A stretch of DNA of 12,112 nucleotides, from NCBI GenBank assembly GCA_900319505.1, contig ONOV01000027.1:1-12112 (forward strand), written 5' to 3'. Below are positions 7,311 through 12,112 of this stretch, piece by piece. The stretch comes from an uncultured Erysipelotrichaceae bacterium (lineage in GTDB: Bacteria > Bacillota_I > Bacilli_A > Erysipelotrichales > Erysipelotrichaceae). Numbering within the stretch: position 1 is the stretch's first letter; each line of letters opens with the position of its first letter. The notes under the pieces were generated by a model. It was not told the DNA's origin. It saw nothing but the letters and a program-made list of their open reading frames with translations, and did no database searches. A program made the position numbers and the translations under genes.

Positions 7311-7340
7311 GGTACTGTTCAGAATGGACAGTGCTGTTTT
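7311..7340 (+). terminator. Intrinsic terminator after the flippase gene
   Basis: The stem GGTACTGTTC (7311-7320)/GGACAGTGCT (7326-7335) has three G·T pairs and an AGAAT loop. It is followed by GTTTT. The T-tract is short and runs directly into the -10 of the next gene. An alternative hairpin is CTGAAC/GTTCAG with a 10-base loop. Confidence 0.6.
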
Positions 7341-7345
7341 AAAAT
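7318..7345 (+). promoter_or_regulatory. Promoter of the primase-like gene, embedded in the terminator
   Basis: A -35-like TTCAGA (7318-7323, 4 of 6 consensus bases) is followed after 16 bases by TAAAAT (7340-7345), 6 bases (ACAGAT) before the ATG at 7352. This puts +1 at the start codon. No Shine-Dalgarno is present. Confidence 0.55.
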
Positions 7346-7351
7346 ACAGAT

Positions 7352-8695
7352 ATGAACACGGATCCTGTGATTGAAAAGGCAAAAGAGAACATACATGAAA
7401 AACTGCGCATGGAAGAGATCGGCTTATGGCTGTTTGGCTCACCCGATCCAAGACGCTGGCTCTGTCCCTGTCACAATGACCATCATCCCGGCAGTGTAGC
7501 CGCTTATGATGAAGGCAGAAGATTCCACTGTTTTTCATGCGGAGCAGATGGGGATGTCATTACACTTGTGATGAAGAAGAAGCACTGTGCGTTTCCCTGG
7601 GCCGTGTATCTGATTGCGGCGCAGTTTGACGGTATTGTCAATGAACAGGAATTTTCGCATCTTGCCCGGATGCTGCATGGTTCTTCCTGCCGCATGATGG
7701 AAAGCATACCTGAGAAAGACGGCATGGAAACAGATGAAGTACAGCGGGCGCCGGCCTATATTCTGGATATGGTGTACCGCATCTTCATTCAGGGCAGAAG
7801 TCTTCTGTATCCCTGCAGCGGTGTACTGACGCTGAATGATTACAGGTATCTGAGAAACAGAGGCATAGAGGATACAGTGATCCGTGAGAATCAGTACTTT
7901 ACCATGATGGATGAAACGATTCTGCCGCCTCTGATTCAGAAACTGGCCGAGAGGAACTACAGTGAGGATATTCTGATCGGCGTGCCGGGATTCTGCCGGG
8001 ACAGAAAGAGCGGCAGCATCAGGATGGCCGTTCAGAAGGGCATCGGCATCCCGATTCATGATGTCTGGGGCAATATCACGGCCATTCAGATCCGCCGCAG
8101 TACGAGTGAGAAAACACGCTACATCTGGTATTCTTCCGCTTCAGCCGGCCATCCGGAACGGATGGATGGCGTCTCCTCCGGTTCGCCCCAGGATGTATTG
8201 TGTGGAAAAGATGACAATGCGCGCGACATCCTGATTACGGAAGGCCATTTCAAGGCGGATGCGTTCCGCCGTTATGGCCATATGAGTGCCATCAGCGTGC
8301 AGGGCATTGCCAGCTGCCGTGATATTGATGTGCCGTTAAGACAGCTCATTGCGCAGAAACATAAGACATGCCGCATCCTGATCGGCTTTGACAGCGACAT
8401 GTATACCAATCCTGCCGTCTATCATCAGGCCGTGAAACTGGCGGATGACATTGTCCGGCAGAATCTGCCGGCCGTGATTGTATATCTGTTCTGGAACAGT
8501 ATGTATGGCAAGGGACTGGATGATGTGCTGCAGAACCATTATGAAAATGAGATTCATATGGCGGAGAAAGAAGACTTTGAAGCCGTCATGAGCCATTATG
8601 AAGCATTGACGCTGCATACAGATGAAGAAAGGAAAGAAGCGTTCCAGCGGGAAGTCATTGACCGGCTGAGCCAGCGCTATCTGCCGGGGGAATAG
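7352..8695 (+). CDS. Short DnaG-like protein: CHC2 zinc finger plus Toprim domain
   Basis: The 447-residue protein begins with a primase-type zinc finger: Cys38-x2-His41 and Cys60-x2-Cys63, with PCHNDHHPGS and HCFSCGADGDV matching the DnaG CPFH.E.TPS and HCFGCG.GG blocks. A middle region contains YRYLRNRGI and GIPIHDVWGN, which resemble the DnaG core blocks YL..RG and PI.D..G. The Toprim part has Glu297 in LITEGH, Asp347-Ser-Asp349 in GFDSDM, and a KGLDD motif at 387-391. These are the expected metal-binding acids, so the site looks intact. At 447 residues it lacks room for the DnaG C-terminal helicase-binding domain, so it is unlikely to be the housekeeping primase. Phage and plasmid primases of similar layout (DUF3854-like Toprim) are the closest comparison I can make. 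It probably forms a unit with the kinase gene 3 bases downstream. The role is unknown. Confidence 0.8.
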   Translation: MNTDPVIEKAKENIHEKLRMEEIGLWLFGSPDPRRWLCPCHNDHHPGSVAAYDEGRRFHCFSCGADGDVITLVMKKKHCAFPWAVYLIAAQFDGIVNEQEFSHLARMLHGSSCRMMESIPEKDGMETDEVQRAPAYILDMVYRIFIQGRSLLYPCSGVLTLNDYRYLRNRGIEDTVIRENQYFTMMDETILPPLIQKLAERNYSEDILIGVPGFCRDRKSGSIRMAVQKGIGIPIHDVWGNITAIQIRRSTSEKTRYIWYSSASAGHPERMDGVSSGSPQDVLCGKDDNARDILITEGHFKADAFRRYGHMSAISVQGIASCRDIDVPLRQLIAQKHKTCRILIGFDSDMYTNPAVYHQAVKLADDIVRQNLPAVIVYLFWNSMYGKGLDDVLQNHYENEIHMAEKEDFEAVMSHYEALTLHTDEERKEAFQREVIDRLSQRYLPGE

Positions 8696-8698
8696 GAA

Positions 8699-9601
8699 AT
8701 GAAAAAGAATTATATCAGTATTGATATCGGCGGCACCGAACTGAAATATGCCCGTATGGATGAAACCGGAAAGATCCTGAGCCATAGCTCAGTACCGGTT
8801 GCAGACAGCCTGGATGGGCTGCTGGATGAAATTGAAACAGTTTCTTCAGGAAAAGAAAACATGGACGGCATTGCCATCAGTGCACCCGGTCATATCAATG
8901 CCCGTACCGGCTACTTCTATACCGGCGGGGCACTGGTGTTTCTGAATGAAACGGACTTTGGCAGAATGGTAGAAGAGAGAATGCACTGTCCGGTATCAGT
9001 CATCAATGATGCCAAGGCTGCGGCAGCAGCGGAAGTATGGAAAGGGGCAATGCAGGGGGTGAAGACCGGACTGGTTCTGGTGCTTGGAACCGGGATCGGC
9101 GGTGCGATTGTTCTGGATGGAAAGGTATACAGAGGCTGCAGTGATGCGGCTGGAGAAGTATCCATGATTGCATCAGACTGGATAAAGCCTTATCGCAAAG
9201 GACATGTCTGGGCGGTTTATGAAGCAGCTTCTTCCCTGGTCAAGCGCTATGCGGCAGCCGCCGGTATGGACCCGGCTGCCTGCAATGGCCGGCTTATCTT
9301 TGCAAGAGCGGTTGAAAAAGAGGAAACAGCCCTGCGTGTTCTGCATGAGTTCTGTGCTGATTTTACTTCCGGTCTTTTCTCACTGCAGTCCATTCTGGAC
9401 ATGGAAAAAACAGCAGTCGGGGGAGGCATCTCCGCTCAGCCGCTGCTGTTTGAAATCATGCAGGAAGAAATTGATAAGGCCTATGCACCGTTCAAAGGAA
9501 AGGTTCCGTTTCAGAAACCGATCGTTGTACCATGCCGGTTCGGCAATGATGCCAACCTGATCGGTGCCCTCTATCATTTCTTCGAACTGTATCAGAAATA
9601 G
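8699..9601 (+). CDS. ROK-family sugar kinase lacking the zinc motif
   Basis: The 300-residue protein has the sugar-kinase/actin fold signatures of ROK proteins: ATP-binding DIGGTELKY near the N-terminus (residues 9-17), SAPGHI (61-66), the catalytic Asp104 in INDAKAA, and the second phosphate loop LGTGIGGAIV (129-138). The usual ROK segment with E-x-G-H and a CxCGxxGC zinc site is replaced by AGEVSMIASDW (150-160), with no Cys cluster and no His. Such zinc-less ROK proteins occur in Firmicutes and include β-glucoside and hexose kinases. There is no DNA-binding domain, so it is an enzyme rather than a NagC-type repressor. The substrate cannot be assigned and no sugar genes lie nearby. The ATG is 3 bases after the primase-like stop, with G-rich sequence and AGGAA as ribosome site. 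Its end overlaps the convergent repressor gene by 10 bases. Confidence 0.88.
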   Translation: MKKNYISIDIGGTELKYARMDETGKILSHSSVPVADSLDGLLDEIETVSSGKENMDGIAISAPGHINARTGYFYTGGALVFLNETDFGRMVEERMHCPVSVINDAKAAAAAEVWKGAMQGVKTGLVLVLGTGIGGAIVLDGKVYRGCSDAAGEVSMIASDWIKPYRKGHVWAVYEAASSLVKRYAAAAGMDPAACNGRLIFARAVEKEETALRVLHEFCADFTSGLFSLQSILDMEKTAVGGGISAQPLLFEIMQEEIDKAYAPFKGKVPFQKPIVVPCRFGNDANLIGALYHFFELYQK

Positions 9602-10185
9602 GTCTTGCAGGAAAGCACTCTGCCGATGATGCGCACCGGCAGCTCCCGTATTTCCTTTGCAGTGAAATAGCGGTTCTCCACCTGCGGATTGGCCGCCTCC
9701 AGCACAATCATGCCTTTGCGGATGATCACACGCTTGACCGTGACTTCATCTCCGATCAGTACAACCCCGATCTCTCCGCTTTCCAGGTGTTCCGTCTTAT
9801 GCACTAATACAAGCGACTGATCCATGATGCCGACTCCGCTCATGGAATTGCCGGTGACCCGCAGATAGTAGTCACCGGTTTTCATTTCGTCCAGCGTCGC
9901 TTCCTCTTCACCAAGATAATTCTCCTGTGCAAACAGATCATAGCCGGCCTTGACATAGCCGAGAATCGGCAGATGTACGGAAATATCCATTCCCTTCAGC
10001 AGCGGCTCCACATTGTATCCAAGCATGGCAGACAGCCGCTCCATGACATCCGAAGATACTTTACGCACTTCCCCCTTGCTCCAGCGTGATACCGTTGAAC
10101 GGTCGACTCCCAGTCTGCGGGCAATGGCCGCATCTGTTTCACCTGTCTTGTTTTTATACGTCTGAATCATCTCTTTGAGTTCCAT
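9592..10185 (-). CDS. LexA/CI-like repressor: XRE helix-turn-helix plus S24 self-cleavage domain
   Basis: The 197-residue protein has an XRE-type helix-turn-helix at residues 3-58 (IARRLGVDRSTVSRWSKGEV) and a C-terminal S24/LexA-type peptidase domain. The autoprotease features are complete: the Ala80-Gly81 cleavage site in GYVKAGYD, nucleophile Ser114 in GNSMS and general base Lys151 in VTVKRV. Such repressors are inactivated by RecA-stimulated self-cleavage after DNA damage, as in LexA and phage CI. The start at 10185 is chosen because a near-consensus promoter ends 6 bases upstream. The frame is open for 19 more codons, but that extension lies within and beyond the promoter. It is divergent from a Y-family polymerase gene, so control of that gene and of itself is the natural inference. 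It is convergent with the kinase gene, with no terminator between them. Confidence 0.92.
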   Translation of the reverse strand: MELKEMIQTYKNKTGETDAAIARRLGVDRSTVSRWSKGEVRKVSSDVMERLSAMLGYNVEPLLKGMDISVHLPILGYVKAGYDLFAQENYLGEEEATLDEMKTGDYYLRVTGNSMSGVGIMDQSLVLVHKTEHLESGEIGVVLIGDEVTVKRVIIRKGMIVLEAANPQVENRYFTAKEIRELPVRIIGRVLSCKTYF

Positions 10186-10191
10186 GCTTTT

Positions 10192-10219
10192 ATTATAGCT
10201 TTTCTGCACGGTTTGTCTA
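10192..10219 (-). promoter_or_regulatory. Near-consensus promoter of the S24 repressor gene, placed for leaderless mRNA
   Basis: On the minus strand, TAGACA (10219-10214) is followed after 16 bases by TATAAT (10197-10192), then AAAAGC and the ATG. The -35 matches 5 of 6 and the -10 matches 6 of 6 consensus bases. The start codon falls at the predicted +1, and no Shine-Dalgarno is present. Confidence 0.8.
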
Positions 10220-10231
10220 ATGACTGCTCTG

Positions 10232-10263
10232 ATATGTTGCATAAATGATTGAAATATGAAACA
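10232..10263. promoter_or_regulatory. Candidate operator: two ATATGnnnCA direct repeats
   Basis: ATATGTTGCA (10232-10241) and ATATGAAACA (10254-10263) are offset by 22 bases, about two helical turns, between the divergent promoters. The second overlaps the polymerase -35. A related ATATGATACA (11798-11807) overlaps the -10 before the nuclease-like gene. No Bacillus-type LexA box (GAAC-N4-GTTC) was seen. The motif also occurs inside genes (for example near 3353 and 10953), so this is only a candidate. Confidence 0.2.
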
Positions 10264-10276
10264 ATTTGCCTATAAT
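10249..10276 (+). promoter_or_regulatory. Near-consensus promoter of the Y-family polymerase gene, placed for leaderless mRNA
   Basis: TTGAAA (10249-10254), 16 bases, then TATAAT (10271-10276) are followed by CAGAAGT and the ATG at 10284. The match to σA consensus is 5 of 6 and 6 of 6. +1 is expected at or one base before the ATG. A strong promoter on a damage-response polymerase implies it must normally be repressed. Confidence 0.8.
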
Positions 10277-10283
10277 CAGAAGT

Positions 10284-11546
10284 ATGAAGGACAAGGTAAT
10301 CTTTCACATCGATATCAATCACTGCTATGCCCAGATTGAGGAAATGAAACAGCCTCATCTGCGTGATGTGCCGATGGCAGTCGGCGGTCATGAAGAAAAA
10401 AGGCATGGCATTATTCTGGCCAAGAATGATCTGGCCAAAGCAGCACATGTCATGACGGGAGAGAGTCTGCGGGAAGCAAAAGAGAAGTGTCCAGATCTGC
10501 TCATCATTCCGCCATCCTATGATGACTATATTTACTACACGGGTCTTGTCAAAGACATCTACCGGCAGTATTCCGATCATGTGGAGCCGTTCGGTCTGGA
10601 TGAAGCGTGGATTGATTATACGGACAGCCGGAAGCTGTATGGCGAGCCGGTGAAGACAGCCCGCCTGATTCAGGACCGGGTGGAGAAGGAAATCGGCCTG
10701 ACCGTATCGGTCGGTGTTTCCTGGAACAAGGCTTTTGCCAAACTGGGCAGCGACATGAAAAAACCGAGAGGCATGACCGTCATTACCCGTGACAATTACC
10801 AGAAGCTTGTCTGGCCGCTGCCGGCACAGGATCTTCTGTATGTCGGTCCGGCAACCATCCGTAAGCTTCATGCAAGAGGCATCATGACGATCGGTGATCT
10901 GGCCCAGTATCCTGCCGGTGTCCTGCACCATGATCTCGGTATTGCCGGCGATATGATCCAGCTCTTTGCAAGGGGAGAAGATCCTTCCCCCGTGGCTGAA
11001 AACGGGGCTTCTGCACCGATCAAATCCGTCGGTAATTCCATGACGCTTGTGCATGATGTAAAAAGCTTTGAGGAAGTGAAGCCGGTATTCTGGATGCTGT
11101 GTGAAGCTGTGGCATCAAGAGCCCGGGATGCCGGCATGGAGGGCAGTACGGTTTATGTTTCTCTGCGCAGTACGGATCTTGCCTGGGCGGGCAGACAGAT
11201 GAAGCTGGAGCGGCCGACGGATGTCAGTGATGAAATCATGACGGCGGTGGAGCTGCTGGTACATATGATGTGGCATGAGACCGTTCCGTTAAGAGCGGCA
11301 GGGGTGGCGCTTGGCAGTCTGAAAGAGGCATCCAGCTTCCGCCAGCTGAGTCTTTTTGAAGATGCAGAGCGCTTTGAAGCAGCCCGCAGATGCGATCTTG
11401 CCATGGATGAAATCCGTAATACATACGGTTTTGACAGTGTGAGGCGCTTATGTACGCTCAATGATAAGAAACTGACCGACTTCAATGTCAAGGCAGATCA
11501 TACCGTTCATCCGATCGGCTGCTTTCAGGGAAGAAAGATGGGGTGA
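10284..11546 (+). CDS. Y-family translesion DNA polymerase (DinB/UmuC type)
   Basis: The 420-residue error-prone polymerase has the N-terminal FHIDINHCYAQIE block with metal-binding Asp10 and a Tyr15 at the steric-gate position. Asp106-Glu107 lie in EPFGLDEAWIDYT, and SVGVSWNKAFAKLGSDMKKP is the family palm motif. A helix-hairpin-helix follows (VGPATIRKLHARGIMTIGDLA), then the little-finger region and a perfect β-clamp-binding pentapeptide QLSLF (354-358). The reading frame continues upstream to 10266 with a TTG, but ATG 10284 is chosen because the promoter -10 occupies 10271-10276. The sequence looks closer to the DinB/ImpB-MucB group found next to S24 repressors than to housekeeping Pol IV. 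Divergence from the repressor gene points to SOS-type induction. A small gene follows after 9 bases. Confidence 0.94.
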   Translation: MKDKVIFHIDINHCYAQIEEMKQPHLRDVPMAVGGHEEKRHGIILAKNDLAKAAHVMTGESLREAKEKCPDLLIIPPSYDDYIYYTGLVKDIYRQYSDHVEPFGLDEAWIDYTDSRKLYGEPVKTARLIQDRVEKEIGLTVSVGVSWNKAFAKLGSDMKKPRGMTVITRDNYQKLVWPLPAQDLLYVGPATIRKLHARGIMTIGDLAQYPAGVLHHDLGIAGDMIQLFARGEDPSPVAENGASAPIKSVGNSMTLVHDVKSFEEVKPVFWMLCEAVASRARDAGMEGSTVYVSLRSTDLAWAGRQMKLERPTDVSDEIMTAVELLVHMMWHETVPLRAAGVALGSLKEASSFRQLSLFEDAERFEAARRCDLAMDEIRNTYGFDSVRRLCTLNDKKLTDFNVKADHTVHPIGCFQGRKMG

Positions 11547-11555
11547 TGACAAACC

Positions 11556-11798
11556 ATGGAGTTATATAAACGCTATGTGGATGTGGTGACGCTGCAGCGT
11601 AAAAGCGGCACCATGACGCCTCTGTTTCTGGTATGGGACGACGGGCGGAAGTATGCCATTGATAAAGTGGTCAGTGTGGAAAGAAGGGCTTCACAGGTAG
11701 GAGGATGCGGCATCCGCTATGCCTGTATGATCTGCGGGCAGAGAAGAAATCTTTTTTATGAGCGAAACCGCTGGTTTATCGAAAGCACACAGCCGTGA
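11556..11798 (+). CDS. Small hypothetical protein (80 residues) downstream of the translesion polymerase
   Basis: The 80-residue protein is predicted to be mostly β: short alternating strands, a WDDGRKYAIDKV segment, a Gly-rich turn VGGCGIRYACMICG and a C-terminal LFYERNRWFIES. It could form a small barrel of SH3 type. Cys residues in GGCGIRYACMIC could bind metal, but the spacing does not match a known finger. From memory, small proteins with a GG.GIRY...I.G and LFYE..RWF pattern sit beside Y-family polymerases in other Firmicutes; that would need a search. YolD proteins, common partners of such polymerases, are longer and look different. Translation probably uses GGGGTGA just upstream, overlapping the polymerase stop, and the gene lacks its own promoter, so it is cotranscribed. 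Confidence 0.75.
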   Translation: MELYKRYVDVVTLQRKSGTMTPLFLVWDDGRKYAIDKVVSVERRASQVGGCGIRYACMICGQRRNLFYERNRWFIESTQP

Positions 11799-11804
11799 TA
11801 TGAT
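11796..11804 (+). promoter_or_regulatory. Extended -10 promoter placed for a leaderless mRNA (nuclease-like gene)
   Basis: TGATATGAT is an extended -10 (TG 11796-11797, TATGAT 11799-11804). Its first three bases are the stop codon of the preceding gene. It ends 6 bases (ACAGGC) before the ATG at 11811, and there is no Shine-Dalgarno. No strong -35 was found. Confidence 0.5.
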
Positions 11805-11810
11805 ACAGGC

Positions 11811-12112
11811 ATGCCCAAAACAGAACAGACGCTTCAGCTGGAACAGGCGCTGGAGCGGGACAGCCGGAAGAAAAGAGAATACGGATGCACGGAAGTCACC
11901 ATCGGTTTTCGTCATAACGGCCATGGGGATGAGATTGTGGATTACATGTCCATGGATGCCCGGGAGATTTTCCGCTGCTATGAGCTGAAGGTCAGTTTTT
12001 CCGATCTGAAAAGCAATAACCATCTTTCCTGGTACGGAGACTACAATTACCTTGTCATCAGTGAAAGAATGCTGCTGCGGCCGATTCCCTATGACAACTA
12101 TGTGCCGCCCTA
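11811..12112 (+). CDS. Partial protein with a PD-(D/E)XK nuclease-like (MmcB-like) pattern
   Basis: The frame runs from ATG 11811 off the end of the window, giving 100 residues. After a charged helix (residues 5-23) come a strand CTEVTIGF (Glu28), an Asp44 in GDEIVDYMSMD, and CYELKVSFSDLKS with Glu58-x-Lys60, then WYGDYNYLVIS. Helix, strand with Asp, then strand with E-x-K, followed by a D-L-K-S turn, is the pattern of PD-(D/E)XK enzymes. It recalls the MmcB DNA-repair family (…VEIKSSxxDF…). This is a motif-level judgement on an incomplete protein. Its position behind a translesion polymerase and S24 repressor supports a DNA-repair role. It has its own candidate promoter but may also be read from the polymerase promoter. 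A transport or phage function is less likely. Confidence 0.65.
   Translation, partial: MPKTEQTLQLEQALERDSRKKREYGCTEVTIGFRHNGHGDEIVDYMSMDAREIFRCYELKVSFSDLKSNNHLSWYGDYNYLVISERMLLRPIPYDNYVPP

Noticed and set aside
7352..9601. Prophage or integrative element around the primase-like gene
   Set aside because: No integrase, terminase, capsid, relaxase, tRNA-linked repeat or marked composition change was found in the window.
10186..10283. Classic Bacillus-type LexA box
   Set aside because: No GAAC-N4-GTTC-like palindrome is present. The GTC-TAAT-GAC and ATTG-N10-CAAT inverted repeats are too short to count as evidence.
10167..11054. Minus-strand open frame of 295 codons opposite the polymerase gene
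   Set aside because: It lies antisense to a gene with clear Y-family motifs and runs through the divergent promoter region into the repressor gene. Its translation is rich in His, Cys and Arg with no recognisable domain.

Overview
The window comes from a bacterial chromosome, most likely a Firmicute of the Erysipelotrichia or a near relative. This placement is an inference. It rests on the gene set (secreted flavinylated reductase, Bacillus-type xanthine phosphoribosyltransferase, SpoVB/YtgP-type flippase, small S24 repressor next to a Y-family polymerase), on the σA-type promoters, and on a base composition I estimate by eye at about 50% GC. Coding density is very high. The longest gene-free stretch is about 130 bases (2062-2195), which holds two terminators and a promoter. 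I see no rRNA, tRNA, riboswitch, CRISPR array, insertion sequence or phage structural gene.

Layout: (1) 1-81 is the tail of an unknown gene. (2) 157-2061 encodes a secreted lipoprotein flavin reductase with an FMN-binding domain and a fumarate-reductase-type flavoprotein domain, and it ends in two tandem terminators. (3) 2196-2939 encodes a VTT-domain (TVP38/DedA-like) membrane protein. (4) 2983-5642 is a compact operon: a 31-residue single-pass membrane peptide, an M32 metallocarboxypeptidase, xpt and a YbaK/ProX-type aminoacyl-tRNA deacylase, with 1-base gaps or ATGA overlaps. A SpoVB/YtgP/MurJ-type flippase (5655-7304) follows only 12 bases later. (5) 7352-9601 pairs a short DnaG-like protein (CHC2 zinc finger plus Toprim) with a ROK-family kinase lacking the usual zinc motif. 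(6) 9592-12112 looks like a DNA-damage-response cassette. It has a LexA/CI-like self-cleaving repressor on the minus strand, a divergent Y-family polymerase with a perfect β-clamp motif, an 80-residue hypothetical protein, and the start of a protein with a PD-(D/E)XK nuclease-like pattern.

The most unusual regional feature is promoter architecture. At least five of the genes that begin transcription units have a good -10 hexamer ending only 6-7 bases before the ATG and no Shine-Dalgarno sequence, so their mRNAs should be leaderless or nearly so. Downstream operon genes instead use stop/start coupling or Shine-Dalgarno sequences, and the secreted reductase has a conventional leader with GGGGAGGA. 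The divergent repressor/polymerase pair shows this most clearly, with near-consensus -35/-10 boxes on both strands that place +1 at the start codons.
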